Positions 23,715 to 36,387 of a stretch of 64,000 nt of DNA are shown piece after piece (within the stretch, counting starts at the first letter, position 1; the number at the start of each line of letters is the position of its first letter). Under the pieces are notes generated by a model. The model did no database searches. It was not told the DNA's origin and saw only the letters and a program-made list of their open reading frames with translations. Made by a program: the position numbers and the translations under genes. Origin of the DNA: Papio anubis (taxonomy: Eukaryota > Chordata > Mammalia > Primates > Cercopithecidae); NCBI RefSeq assembly GCF_008728515.1, contig NC_044981.1:2346538-2410537 (forward strand), written 5' to 3'.

Positions 23715-24130
23715 GCATGTGTTTCACTGAATGTAACAGAAAACCTGAGGATGTTTAAATAACAAGAGATGTATTTGTGTCAGGTAACAAGACACCTCAG
23801 TGTAACTGGAACACGGTTGATATCCAGGCTCCACCTGACTTCCTGCTCTGCCACCCTTGGATTGTGGGTTTTTAACCTCATTGTTGCAAAGTGACTGCCT
23901 TACTTCCAGGCACTGCATCTGTATTCCAGGCAGGAATAAGGAAGCAAAGGAAGGCAAAGGAAGAAAAGGTTGAAAAAGGGCAAAAGGGGAAGCCTACTGA
24001 TTCTCTCCTCTTTAAAAGCTTTCTGGGATGCTCAGCTGTAATGAATCTACTCGCTCATCATAGCTCAGAACCGGCTCTCATACCTGCCCTTTGCTACACA
24101 CAAATTCTCCAGCTTCTGTATTGGAAGAAG
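23715..24130. repeat. Probable old interspersed repeat, family unknown
   Basis: The layout 'gaatgtaacagaaaacc', then 'ccaggcaggaataaggaagc' and 'ctttaaaagctttctggg' resembles a widespread old mammalian repeat I have seen but cannot name. Edges are approximate. Confidence 0.35.
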
Positions 24131-24384
24131 GGGTGATGCATGACTTTTGCATGGTTTTGTGAGGACTTTGAACACTGCATAACAAAATCCAGAGGAATTA
24201 CATATCTTGACTCCATGAAAGTGGCCTTGAGGCAGGTTTAAATGAAGAGTCAGGATCAGCTGTGCTCGGGGTGGCCCTGTGTCCAAGTGTGTCTGAGATA
24301 CTCCCGGCCGAAGCCTGGACTCCTGGCCTAATTGCTAATGGTACCACCCACCTTTTACTTTCCCCCAACTTGTTATTATGAGAA

Positions 24385-25130
24385 ATTTCATGTTATCATG
24401 AAAAAGTTGAGAGAATTTTATGGGAATAACTGTATATTATCTACGAGATTCTACCATTAATATTTACTACTCAGATCGCTCCATTCATCAGACCTTTTTA
24501 TATTCTTTGGGCGCATTTTGGAGTAAATTACAGACATCACTATACTTATCCTTAATTACATCATTAATCAGAGTTCTATATTCATTTACAGTTTTTTCTT
24601 TTGAAGTAAAATTAACATAAAGTGAAATGTATGCCCTAAGTGTACATCGGCAAAATGTTGACAAATGGGTAACTCAAATCCCTACCAAGGCATAAAGCAT
24701 CACCGCCACCCTAGAATGTTCCCTTATGGCCTCTCCTGACTGGAGAGGCCTCCTCCTCTGTCTCCCTCCACCCAGATGATCCAATGTTCTGATTTCTTTT
24801 TCAGTATATATTATTTTGCCTGGTTTAGAACATCTGCTAAATGAAGTCATACCGTAGGTACCCTTTTGGGTAAGGCTTATTTTACTCTCTGTAATATATA
24901 TTTTTTAATTTCTGTGGGTACATAGTAGGGGCATATATCTGTGGGATACATGCTGTGACACAGGCATGTAATGCATAATAGTCCTATCATGGAGAATGGT
25001 GTATCCATCCCCTCCAGCATTTATCCTTTGTGTTATCTGCATAATGTTTCTGAAAATCATTCATGTTGTTATGTATTTCATTGCAGAAACTTGTTTTTTT
25101 CATTCTTTCCGTAAGAACCAAACAAACTCT
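24385..25130 (-). mobile_element. Old L1 (L1M) 3' region, interrupted
   Basis: Antisense L1: 'tgaaatgtatgccctaagtg', 'gatgatccaatgttctgatt', 'tagaacatctgctaaatg' and, after an interruption, 'cataatgtttctgaaaatc', 'attcatgttgttatg'. It is split by a younger L1 piece at about 24890-25045. Confidence 0.7.
24890..25045 (-). mobile_element. Younger L1 3'UTR fragment nested in L1M
   Basis: Antisense primate-type L1 3'UTR: 'ctgtgggtacatagtagggg', 'gacacaggcatgtaatgc', 'catttatcctttgtgttatc'. The flanking TCTGTAATA and TCTGCATAAT are probably a degraded target-site duplication. Confidence 0.7.
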
Positions 25131-26617
25131 AGTTTCTAGTTAAGTCAGAATTGGTTATTTTCAAAGGTGGTTTTAAAAAACTCTCTGTAGGGAGCAAAGA
25201 TCTTTAAAACTATCAGAGAGATGCTGCTCCCTGCTACGGCAAAGAACGTAAGCTCCTGGAAGTAAAGAAATGTTTGGGTCCTTATTTTACAGAAAGGAAT
25301 GCGAGGTTGGAACTTCGAAATGGCCGATTTTAAATTTAATGTCTCTCTAAGAGATATAAATTAGCAGCAGCAAAATATTATGGCCCTTTAGATGCTTCGG
25401 TCCGTGAATTGTAAATTAAAGTTGGTTTAGCCATTTGGTGGAACTTAACCATACTAGAAAGAGCCGTTAAATATTTTATGGTATGTAAATGTACTTGCAA
25501 CCATGGGCAGCGTTCCTGCCCCCTGACACATTTTTGTTAGAGTGAGAAAGGGAACAACGGAGAAGCACATAAAAATATTCCCAGTTAACAGAAGTTGAAA
25601 TGAATTAGAGACATAAAGAACACACATGTTTGCACTTAGACATGGTATATGGCTAATTTTTTCATGAAGAGTGCCTTATTACTTTTGCTCTAAGCGGTAT
25701 TCTAAACGGTCGACATTTGACAAGGGGAATTTCCCTTCCCTTCTCTCCTTTCCCTACAGTATATATTAAACTAATTGCTTTATTTTAACAAGGGGGACCC
25801 TGTTTCCCTAACCATCCTCTGGACCCCCAGCCTGACCTTCAGCTCCACGGATCTTTGCTGGAAGATAATTGCACCACCAATGTGATTTAGTGCACTTTGG
25901 CTCTGTGCATCCAGTCTTCTCTGTCTTAGCAACATTTTTAACTCTCAAAGGGTCAGGTTCCCATCCTCTATAATTCTTGGAGAGTCACATAAAACTTAAA
26001 TTTGGCCCAGAGTTTCCTTATCATTTATAATTTCCATAATACTCTCAGAGTCACAAAACCATCTAGTGTTTCAGGGATGAACGATTTGTTGATTTTCTTG
26101 AATAAAAATTCTCTAAAGAGTAAGGTAAGGAACGCCAATAGGCTTAAAACTGTCACGGGAAATTGTAAATAAAACTCACGCCATAAGCCACAGTGCCTTC
26201 TTTCAGGCCCACCTTTAGAAACACCCGTTGCTTCAACTGCTTCTCAGAAATTTCCCACGGTCGAAGTAAACACACAAGACAACTTGGCAATGGGGTGAGG
26301 GATTGGTCCTCCTGTCATGGATGGAAGAAGAGGTGGAGACTGCACAGGCCTCAGTGTCCCCGTTCTTCAGGGTTCAGGTTCCCCTTCCCTGAGGAGTTCT
26401 CCCTGACAGAGCCACTCCGAATTCCTCCGGCAGCACGCAAGTCCACACAGTCAGTGTACCCGTGTGCTTCCTTCCGCTTCCCTTTTGTTCCTGCGATTTT
26501 TGGTGGTTTGCTTTGTCTCTCCAACTCTTCATAGTCCTTGAACACAGGAACCTTGTACTGTTCTTTATGTTTCCATATCATGTTATGTTTATACTTATTT
26601 CAACGTGTCTTGTAGAC
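25131..26617. other. Unassigned DNA
   Basis: About 1.5 kb with no recognisable repeat or gene. Confidence 0.4.
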
Positions 26618-26631
26618 TTACCTTGTTTTAT

Positions 26632-26954
26632 GTTTTTTCGTTTGTTTGTTTTTTTGTTTTTTGTTTTAGACAGAGTCTCGCTCTGTTGCCCAGGCTGGAG
26701 TGCAGTGGTGGGATCTCGGCTCACTGCAACCTCTGCCTCCCGGGTTCAAGTGATTCTCCTGCCTCAGCCTCCTGAGTAGCTGGGACTACAGACATGCACC
26801 ACCATGCCCAGCTAATTTTTTTTTTTCTGTAGTTTTAGTAGAGACGGGTTTTGCCATATTGGCCAGGCTGGTTTAGAACTCCTAACCTCAGGTGACCCGC
26901 CTTCCTTGGCCTCCCAAAGTGTTGGGATTACAATTGTGAGTCATTGTGCCTGGG
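26632..26954 (-). mobile_element. Alu (S-type), full length
   Basis: Antisense Alu dimer with a long T/G-interrupted tail at left. It is flanked by a degraded duplication (TTACCTTGTTTTA at 26618-26630 versus TTTACCTGTTTTT at 26955-26967). Confidence 0.93.
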
Positions 26955-27274
26955 TTTACCTGTTTTTGAGTCTCTGGGTTTTGTAAAGTGTAGGCAGTTG
27001 TGGGAAATTAGATCAAATGATCATTAAGGTATCTCCAGCTCCCGAATTCACTCTGTAATTTTACTGTTATTGAAGGGAAACTTCAGCATATAATTGCAAT
27101 CTAACAACAGCCCCCACTGGTTTCAGGGGGCAAACATCAACATTCATTCTCCTCCCCCAGTGGACTACCCTCGGATCATTCATTCATCGGGAAACTCTAT
27201 TCCCAGATTTGCAAACCTGAGGGTTAAGCTTGTCTTTGAATCTAACATGGAATAAGATCATAGATGGCCTGGGC

Positions 27275-27470
27275 CCAGATTTCTGTTTGGCCACCTCTTT
27301 TCTCATTGAACATGTTACTTACTCTTGCTGTACTTCAGTTTCCTGGTCTGCAAAATGGGAATCATAATAATCCTACCTCATAGGATTCATATGAAAAGTA
27401 AATGAATTAATATTTGCAAAGTGCTTAGCATGTGGTGGATACAACATAAGGGTTTGTTAAAAAATAACTC
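27275..27470 (+). mobile_element. MIR SINE
   Basis: Sense MIR with its core 'cagtttcctggtctgcaaaa', 'tgggaatcataataatccta', 'cctcataggattcatatg' and the tail 'gcaaagtgcttagcatgtgg'. Confidence 0.85.
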
Positions 27471-27989
27471 AGGGCTTCTACTAGCAGGCCAGGAAGCCAC
27501 TTGTGTTTCTCACACTTTAGGTGTGCGGGGGCCGTGAGTACAGCACAGAAGGCACGCCGAGGGAGAATCCAGAGGGCGTCCGTGTGGGAGCCGTCTAAAT
27601 GGTGTGACTTTTGGATCTTCTGCCTTTCGAAATTCTTTCCCCTTGGCTCACTGAGGCCTGAAATTCCACAGTCACACCCTTCCATGCCTTTGATGTCTGC
27701 CAGACAAGGACTTTGTCCTGCACGAGACTCATGAGACTGCCCCGCAACGGGGAGAGCACCCATGAAGCCTCTCTGGACATTTTTGTTTCCTCAGCAGGTT
27801 TATCAGATTCTTCCTGAGAGGAGATTCCATTGGGTGGATTTGCAAAATGAAAACAAAGCAAGAGAATGTTGGGTGCCTGCCTAGGATGTGGAAGATAAGA
27901 AGGAAAATGAAAGATCGGGACCTTGCCAGGGGTGGCCACACCCTGGGAACAGGTGTAACAGAGAGCTGGCCTTTCTTGCACAAAATTGG
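27471..27989. other. Unassigned DNA
   Basis: Overlapping open frames on both strands, no domain recognised, no repeat recognised. Confidence 0.4.
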
Positions 27990-28190
27990 TGTCAGGCAGG
28001 GCAGTCCGAGCCCCACCTCAGCCACTTATGAGGTGGGTGTTGTGCAAGTCTGATCCTCAGATTCCCACCCGCAAAGATGCAGGTGGTCACCTGGCCCCAT
28101 AAGGTTGTAGCAGGAATTGTCTTCAGTTATTTGAAATGCGTGATGGTGTCTCCACCAAGCAAGCTCTCAGTAAATAAACATGTATAACCT
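27990..28190 (+). mobile_element. MIR SINE, diverged
   Basis: Sense MIR: 'cagccacttatgaggtgg', 'tcctcagattcccacccg', 'ataaggttgtagcaggaatt', 'gctctcagtaaataaa'. Confidence 0.65.
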
Positions 28191-28804
28191 TGCTCTGTTC
28201 AGGCTTTTAGATAATCTCCATGTCAAATTTGCTCTTTGACTCTCAGAAGGCAAATGACATTTAGAAAATCAAGGAAGCTTTCATATAGTTACACATTTCA
28301 GAACCCAGAGTTCCCAGTGGAGTTTCTTAAATGAAAACAAACAAACAATGATACATCAGTCACTGCAGATATTCCCAAAGAAAACTGTTTATAGCTCGCC
28401 AGTTTGCCTTCAGTAGTTGCCTGGCTAACAGAATATTTAAATTCATACTAGTTAGCAACGTAGACAATTACGATTCTCTGATCGTCAGATGCTAGAGGAC
28501 CCTATTAAGAAACTGGAATTAATGATGAATTTTTCTATCCGTTGGCACCAGCCGTTCAGATATGGTGACTGAAAAACAAATTGAGGAATGTATAAATATG
28601 AGACTTTCAAAACAGGTGGCATAATATTTCATTTATTCACTTTCTACCTAGCTCTTACTTCTTAAAGGAGAATCTTGCTCTTTGGGATAGGCTTAAACAA
28701 ATACGTTTTGAAATTTACTCTTTTGTAACGCATTGGGCTGAGTCGGTGATTTTATTCACAGCGTTGTCTCCAGGCAGCCTCAGGTGAGGAACTCTAAGGA
28801 CTCT
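28191..28804. other. Unassigned AT-rich DNA
   Basis: About 600 bp without repeat or coding evidence. Confidence 0.4.
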
Positions 28805-29005
28805 GCTTCTGCAAACCAGACCCCGCCCTGACTCTGCTGCTTCCCAGCTAAAGCATCTGGGACACGTTACTTTGCCTCTCTAGGTCTCGGTTGTCCTGTC
28901 TGTAAAGGGGGAATAAAATGATCCTCCCCACAGCATTACTGTGAGGCTATCTGAGATGTAAGCATGTTAAATCTGTGAAAAGCTGTGGAGTAGTTATCAC
29001 TGCCA
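28805..29005 (+). mobile_element. MIR SINE
   Basis: Sense MIR: 'gactctgctgcttcccagct', 'gttactttgcctctctaggt', 'aaagggggaataaaatgatc', 'gtgaggctatctgagatg'. Confidence 0.8.
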
Positions 29006-30415
29006 CTCATTGGTTGTCTCCTTTTAGGCAAGGACCAAATCCAAGCCAGGCTCCTTTACAGCCCCATGGCCAAGTGCCATGGTCCTGAAGAGTATAGCAC
29101 ACATGGATCATGAGGATGAGAGTAAAACAGAAATGAACCTGAAATTCTCGCAAAGATCCCTTTGACTGTTTGCTATTCTGGGATTCAGAAAGAGGGGATG
29201 GCACACCAGGGCAGGAGGTATATGGGGAGGAGCAGTGGCTCCTTTGAGGGTGGCCAGTGGCGACACCACAGACTCAGCTCCCTCCCAGGTAACCGAAGAG
29301 CAGAGGGCCAGACTGCGTGGGGCTCAAGTAGAAGACAAGATTTCCGAATACCTCGGGGTCTCTTCTGATCAATCCTGTGGGAGAGGCAGGGGGTGCCCTC
29401 ACGCCCCCTCCAGGTTACTGTGAATCGTGTCTGTACTGCAAATCTTCGCCTTCCTTTAGTTCTTTGGGAATCCTTCCAGCATCCTCAGCCAGCATCTGTT
29501 GTCATGAGCGTGGTGAGCCAGCCAGCCAGCATGGCTAACACGTGGCAGGAAGGGGAAGGAGGAGGGGCACTGCCAACAAGCACCATACCCCCAGGACAAC
29601 TAGTTCATTTCAGATAAGCCAGTGGCATGGCATGCTTCCTAATGTCAATCCATTTCATTATTAGAATTTGGGGAGAGGAGATGAGTTTCCTGCATTGGGT
29701 GGACAGAGGAGGCTGTGTGCTCTGCTGTGCTGTTTTCCAAGATTGCCCCCTTACCACTTGCTCTCTGGGGCCTACTGTTTGCTGAGGCCCATTGTTCTCT
29801 ACTGTCTTTCATCACAGATTGCAGCTTCTTGTCTCGGTCCTGCAGTGAGTTGCAGATGGTTTTGCTGAAGGTCTTGGAGTTATCCCTCCAGCTATGGACC
29901 ATGATTTCCAAGTCAATTCTTTTTGTTATTTTTCATCTTTGAATAACTTCCAACCACAAATCCGCATTTCTGCGGCCAGTTAGTGTAGTAGATGGCAACC
30001 CAGTGACAACAAATGTATAGGCTGGCACAGTTTCCATTTCTGAGCAAGTCAGTTATGCCACGGTTGGACAGAATGTCTCTAAAATGTCTAGCCATCGAAT
30101 CATCCAGCAGTCCAGCAAGTACTGAGTATTGGCCACAGGAGAAAAGGATGAATATTTGGTGGGATCTGTATAAATCCCCCATCAGCACTGGAAAAGTGCT
30201 TTCTGAAGGAGGTCCTGCTGATGTGTACATTCATTGGCATTGTATGGCCAGGGCAGCAGGTCAGGGCTTGTGAGGGGCTAGCCACCCTTCCCGGCCCCTC
30301 ACTCTGCCCCTGCCTCCTTCAGGAAGAAGTCGTCTTTTCCCACATTTGGTCCTGACTCTGTCCCTGCAAACTTGACTCATCCTAGTTACAGTTAATTGTT
30401 TCTAGATTTGTTTTC
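29006..30415. other. Unassigned DNA with paired minus-strand open frames
   Basis: On the minus strand, two open frames lie head to tail almost without a gap: 105 codons at 29913-30230 and 88 codons at 29645-29911, in different frames. The second has a charged, Gln/Ser/Asn-rich composition. No family is recognised, no poly(A) tail or duplication is visible, and the arrangement may be chance. I do not call it a pseudogene, only a candidate for a translated search. Confidence 0.3.
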
Positions 30416-30610
30416 TTCTACTAGATTAGAGGCAATAACATTTTTCTGTAAAGGACCAGATACTACTTTAGGCTTTGTGGGCCACACAGTCTCTGTATCA
30501 ACTACCCACCTCTGCAGTCATAGCACAAACTCCCAAAGGTCAATATGTAAACAAATGGGTGTGGTCGTGTTCCAATGAAAGTTTATTTATGGACACTAAC
30601 ATTTACATTT
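30416..30610. mobile_element. hAT (Charlie-type) non-autonomous element
   Basis: Recognised by 'tttttctgtaaaggaccaga', 'ctttaggctttgtgggccac', 'gtctctgtatcaactac' and 'gttccaatgaaagtttattt', a common mammalian hAT-derived short element. Terminal repeats are worn. A second fragment of the same family lies at 51515-51580. Confidence 0.7.
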
Positions 30611-31504
30611 TATATAAATTTTACATGCCATGATCTAGAAGCAAATAATCAAAACTTATATTTACCTAATTCTTTACAGTTGAATAAATACTTTCATCAA
30701 TGTCATTTTATTTTCATTCCTATGCATGATAACCACAGGGAATACAATGATCCTGTTTTATGGATGATGGAATTTATGGATGGAGTTTATGGATGATGGA
30801 ATTTATCCTAACGCTTTTGGCTTTTCTAAACTCGTCATTCCAACACTGATTTCAATGGTGTCCAAACAATCCCCTCACAGAAAATGCCTTGCTAGTCTTT
30901 TTTTTCTCTTTTTAATTTTTTATTTACTTTTAGAGATGTCGTGGGTAGTTTTGGTGACCTAATAATGAATCAGTTCTCTATAACACACTTCAGCTTCTTA
31001 GTGACTGTACTTCACACCTGCCAAGAGAGTGAAGTCTATCAATCCTTGTGAACATGAAGTAGGAGTGAACTCTGGAAATGCCATCAGTGGTTTAATCTCG
31101 GAAGGAAGGACACGCCCTTCACGGGGGACAGTTAAGCCGCAGGGGGAGGTGGAGGCTGTGCTGTTTATTGGCCACTCAGCCTGGATCTGTTCTCTACCCT
31201 TCTCAGAGTGTTCTGTGTCCTGGGAGGTTGGTGTCCCTTTGGGTTTGATCAATGGGCAACATCAGTGGAGTACCAGAGGATGAGAGGGAACAGAGACCGA
31301 ATGCTTCACCCACCTGCCCAGGGTCTGTAGTGGCTGTGTCTTCTGTGGGGGCACTCCCCTCCCTGCCCTGCGTCTACTGTGCCCCTGTTCTTCATCAGGA
31401 ATACACTCTTGCCTTTCCTGGGTCTGCTTGGCTCTATCCTCCATGGAAGCACTGCCCTTCCTGTCCTGCGATGGTTATGCTGTTTGTTTTCATACTAACT
31501 TTAG
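30611..31504. other. Unassigned DNA
   Basis: No repeat family recognised. A short local tandem duplication of a GGAATTTATGGATGATG-like step occurs at about 30762-30808. Confidence 0.4.
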
Positions 31505-31712
31505 AAATAAACTTATTTAGTAAAAACTGTCTTGTTGTTTTTTTATTGGGATTATGGTAAATTTATAGGTTAATTTAGGGAAATACCTTTTTTTGTGTTT
31601 GTCCAAGTCTTTATTTCTGTCTTTCAGTAGCATTTAGGAATTGGATATTTTTATTAATTATATGCTTGGTGTTTTTTTTATTGCTTTCACAAATGGGGTC
31701 TTTTCTTTCATC

Positions 31713-31906
31713 TTTTGTTTGTTTGTTTGTTTGTTTTTGTTTTTTTTAGAGACAGTGTCTCACTACATTGCCCTGGTTGGAGTAGAGTGGCTATTCACAG
31801 ACAAAATCAAGATGCACTGCAGTCTCAAACTCCTGGCCTCAAGCAATCCTCCCAACTCAACCTCCTGAGTAGCTGGGACTACAGGCATGTGCAAACTTGC
31901 CCAGCT
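31713..31906 (-). mobile_element. FRAM/FAM-like Alu monomer with 7SL-like block
   Basis: Antisense single-monomer Alu relative. It keeps GGCTATTCACAG at 31789-31800, a stretch present in 7SL RNA and in early Alu monomers but lost in most later Alus. Flanked by CTTTCATC at 31705-31712 and 31907-31914, a short target duplication inside the L1M. Confidence 0.65.
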
Positions 31907-32432
31907 CTTTCATCATATTTAAAAATTTCCATCAGTGGTATGATCTCTGTTTATTATTGAAGTTTTCTACTAAAAAATTCTGTTGTATTCTGTCATTGGT
32001 TACAATAATTTTTGATTGAGTCTATTAGGTAAAATTATAATCATTTTACTTTCTATTTTCCAATTTTGTGTTTTTATTTCTTTCTCTTGTCTAATGAAAT
32101 TTTAGTACCTGTAGAACAATTTTAAATAATAGTGATGATAAAGGACATCTTTTATGTATTTCTGAATTTAAAGATAATCTTCTTACCAAATAAACTTTTT
32201 CTAAATTATTAAGCATTTACAAAATCAAGAATAGATTTTGAATGTTGAGTTTTACCAACATCTTTCATTATCTATGGAGATGTATCATATTTTTCCTTTA
32301 ATATTTCAGTAGGTACATTATATCAACAGATTCCCTAATATTGAACCATCCTTGAATTCTTGGGATAAAGCAGTTGGTGTGGCACATTACTCTTTCAGTA
32401 TTTTTCTGGATTCTATTTACTTATTGAAGTCA

Positions 32433-33066
32433 GAGTTGGTCTGTCCAAGATTGAGCTCCTGAAATGTGGCTACCAGAAAGAGAGCTGGACTTTCAAGCTA
32501 CATGGAAACTGGCTACAGTGCAGTGTTTAAGCATCAATTCTGGTCAATTGCAAGGCCTGGATCCCAGTTCCTGAATGTGCCAGGGTAGGAGCTGGTATTT
32601 CCCTAAACGTGAACACTGAGATGATAAATCCTGCCATTACATTGCTTCTTTATTAACTATAGCTGCAAGGTTTGAACCTCAAGGTTTGCAAGGAATCAAT
32701 GCCTCTCTCACCAGAGGCAGAAGGTACAATGTTTCTCTCCAGACTCCATGAGCCATGGGCTGGTAGGCTACAGCAGAAACCAAGGTTCTATAGCATCATG
32801 TTGGTATTGCATTTTACTGCATTTTAGCACCGATTACACCAGGTAAGGGCTGATCCCTCTCTAGTAATGCAGCATAAAACCCCTCAACCTGAGAGTCAGA
32901 ATCCTTCTCCCCCAATCTCATATATGACTCTACCAGGTTGCCTGTTGTGCTTCAGACAGCATGGATAACAAGGGACTACACATTTGCCCGAGGATGCTGA
33001 GTGTTCCCTGTGCATGCAGCTCCAGTGGGGCCATCTGCCCTTATCTGTACTATTTTGTGTGTTTCT
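32433..33066. other. Unassigned ~630-bp insert in L1M
   Basis: L1 sequence stops near 32430 ('ttctggattctatttac') and resumes near 33067 at a point only slightly downstream in L1. The insert has a different, less AT-rich composition, no matching terminal repeats that I can see and no family I recognise. It may be an unfamiliar LTR or a composite. Confidence 0.45.
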
Positions 33067-33855
33067 CCATGGGTCTTCACAAATGAAATTGGCCTATATT
33101 TTTCTTTTATGCAATAATTTGTGGGAGGTTTTGTTATCAATGTTATGCTACTTGCATAGAAAGAATATGAATGCTCTGAAACAAATTAAATAGCACTAGA
33201 GTGACCTAATCCTTAAGGCTTGATAAGAATCTGTGGAAAATGTCCAGATTTGATGCATTTTCGGGAGATCTTCATTAATTTTAATTCTTCTGTGTTAATT
33301 GGTCTGAGTAGATTTTTCTGCTTAGGGATCAATTTTGATAAATAATATGCATTTATTTGTATAACATTTTAACATTAGTCTCTTATAATTCTAAATTTGT
33401 ACTCTGTTTTGCATTATTCTTTCTAGTTTTTTTTATGTTTGTATTTCTCTCCTTATTCATGCTGATGTTTTTTGATATGAGTTTTACTAAAAGCAACAGC
33501 TGAGTTTATTTATGGGTACTACTGATTTTCTTTTTAAGAATTGTTTCATTTCTGTTTTTATCCATAGAAATTACTTCTTTCTGTTTGCCTTATGTTCATT
33601 CTGTTCATTTTTCTCAAGTTCCTAAAATACATGCTTAATGTACTCATTTTCCATATTTTGTTTTTAACAATAAAAACATCTAAAGCTACTATTTTTCTCT
33701 GAGCACTGCTTTACTGGCACCCCATAGGCTTATATATACATATTGCTCTCATTATCATTATTTTCTAAATATTCTGCAATTTTGATTTTTATATTGATTT
33801 TTCACTGATGGAAGAATTAAAAAAGAGTTTTCAAAATATTTTTAGTGGTGATTTT

Positions 33856-34160
33856 ATTTTATTTGTTTATTCATTTTTGAGATGGAGTCTCACTCTGTCA
33901 CCCAGGCAGGAGTGCAGTGGCATGATCTTGGCTCACTCCGACCTCTGCCTCCCAGGTTCAAGCGATTCTTCTACCTCAGCCTCCCAAGTAGCTGGAATTG
34001 TAGGCACGTGCCACCATGTCTGGCTAATTTTTGTATTTTTGGTAGAGAAGGGGTTTCATCATGTTGGTCAGGCTGGTCTCGAACTCCTGACCTCAGGTAA
34101 TCCACCCTCCTCGGCTTCCCAAAGTGCTGGGATTACAGGCGTGAGCCGCTGTGCCTGGCC
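33856..34160 (-). mobile_element. Alu (S-type), full length, in L1M
   Basis: Antisense Alu dimer ending at 'gtgcctggcc' (34160), with a degraded TTTA-rich tail at left. L1M continues on both sides. Confidence 0.93.
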
Positions 34161-34689
34161 CTATTAATTTGTTTTCTGGTTTCTAATTGTATTATTGACT
34201 TCTTATTTTATTGAATTATGATAAAAATGTTCGTACTTTTTAACTTAAAAATAATTGATGTTTTCTCTCTGCCTGACGGTAGTCCATTTTTATGAGTATT
34301 ACTAGGTCATTTGGGAAAAGGATTTGTTCATTCTCTAATTTCAGAGTATAGCGTCTGACATATAGCAATTAGATCTGTTTCATTACTGGTTTAGGTCTTT
34401 TGTTTTCCACTGTATGTGTGCACATGTGCTTGATCTAACATGAACTGAGTTTCCTATTGTCGGTGAATTTCTGCATATTTCTTCTTGCATTTCCCGTGGG
34501 TTTTACTCCATCAGTGTTGGTGCTGTGCTGCACAGTGCAGATTCATAACAATTATATCACTACTGGGGATTGCAAACTCCAGCATTTTAAAATGTGTGTC
34601 TTTGTGAATTCTATGATTCTACCACTTAAAGCACATGTGTTTGAGGACATATTTTTATAGCACAGCTGTTCTGAAAACACAAACCAACC

Positions 34690-35110
34690 ACGGCCAAGGA
34701 AAGACAAGAACCTGATTCTTTTAAATTTATGATGATAGCACTAAAATTCCTGCCACAAAGTGAGCTTCCCAGTCTCTGAAAATGGCTTCAGTTCAAGCAG
34801 CAGGATCTTTTAGGAAAAAATTCTCTGTCTGCACATATTTGAACCTTTCTGACCAACAGCAACAACAAAAAACACAACACAGCAATGTAAAGAGCACATT
34901 ACTCACCACTAATCATCTAACCACAGAGGGAACTTCACTTCCTTCCTTCTTCACCACTTCCCCTTTTTCTCCCAACCCTCGACCCCTCTACCTTCTCGCT
35001 TGCTGTCTCCTGATGTATATCCCTTGAATAAATGTGCTTTTTCCAAGGAAGATCGCTCCTGGCTCCTGCTCTCTCGCAGCTACTGACCATTTGAACTCAG
35101 GACACTGGGT
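34690..35110 (+). repeat. Possible LTR-like segment
   Basis: AATAAA at 35027-35032 followed by a CT-rich 'gctcctggctcctgctctct' stretch and an abrupt end resembles the R-U5 end of an ERV1 LTR. The 5' edge is unclear. Low confidence. Confidence 0.3.
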
Positions 35111-36387
35111 CCGAGGGGCGATTAGGTGTGGGCTCCCAGAAGGGACAAAAAGCCCATCTGGGCTGCAGGGTCTTTAAACCCCAATGCTTCACACGTTCAA
35201 CTTCTCACCCTTGCGAGTCTGTCACTTAGAGTTTTATTTTTCTACTCCCACTCTGTGCCACTCTATCCTGTAGACTCATTTTACAAAAGCAGCAAAATCT
35301 AAGTCTGACAGGTAATCCCATCTCTCTAGATTAGATGAGCTCGAAGCAACTTCTTGGCCCTGACATGTTGTGCAGAGGCACACAGCCAACTTTTGAAAGC
35401 ACAAATGGGGGAAATTTGGAAATAGAGAAAGAGTGATGTCTCATGACTGTTACTATGATTTAGATGAACACATCTTTGGCTTGGGCCCTGGAAGTTGGAT
35501 TTTCTTACAAGGTGGACATGTATCAACACAGAGCCTGCAGAACACGTAACTTTACAAGGCATACAGTGACCAGGAAGGGCAAAAGTAGTCAATACTTTAT
35601 CCTGGGGCACATAAGTATCAGAGAAAGAACACAGAACAGTCCTGGAGTCCTTCAAGTTGGGTCAGATCACCATAGATTTTGAACAAAATTAGTATCTTGG
35701 AGTTTATGATGACTGCATTATGAATTCACCTATTAGGAAAATAATAGCCTAGAGTTTTTAGAAACCAGAAGCAATTGACAATTATAGACGTTTTAGGATT
35801 TTATTATGAGATATTACCTATTGGAATTTTTGTTTGGGGAATTTTAGCAAGATATTAACTCAAGAATGGATAAACATCCAGATTATTGGAAAACCTTGGT
35901 GATGTAATCTCAGGGTCCCTGTGCTGCGTTAATTCATGGAGCGTCATCACAGTACTACCAGAAGCAGGGAGCTGGGCAAAGTCCTGATTGTTTACTTGTT
36001 TAAGCATAATGGCTGAATTGTGGAAATGATCAACCAGTAAGCTTGAAATTAATCCCCAGCAACCTTCTAAAACACATCACTAAATTAATATTTACCAGTA
36101 GATATCCCACATGAAAGAGCAGACCTATCATTTCTGTTTCTGATGGGGTTGCAATGACAAACTTATAGATGGGAACAAAGAGCTAGCATTTCACCTCAGA
36201 ATTACTGCAAAAACATCCAAACATTCTCATGTGATAGCTGTCAAAGACCAAGCTCAATGAAGATACAGACAGATGGTTTCAAAGTTTGTTAAATATTTTT
36301 ACTAAATAATATTAGTAATGGCCCCTGTCAACTGGAAGAGATGGCCTAACCCACCACCTAACTGCCTGCCAAAATGGGGAAGCAACA
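35111..36387. other. Unassigned DNA
   Basis: About 1.3 kb with no repeat or gene recognised. Confidence 0.4.

Larger units (their letters stand above)
31505..34650 (-). mobile_element. Old L1 (L1M) ORF2-region tract with three insertions
   Basis: Antisense L1 ORF2 sequence in pieces: about 31505-31705 ('attgggattatggtaaattt'), 31915-32430 ('ccctaatattgaaccatcct'), 33067-33850 ('cacaaatgaaattggcctat', a conserved reverse-transcriptase region) and 34161-34650. The reading frame is destroyed by many stops. It is interrupted by an Alu monomer, an unassigned ~630-bp segment and a full Alu, and is dead as a LINE. Confidence 0.8.
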
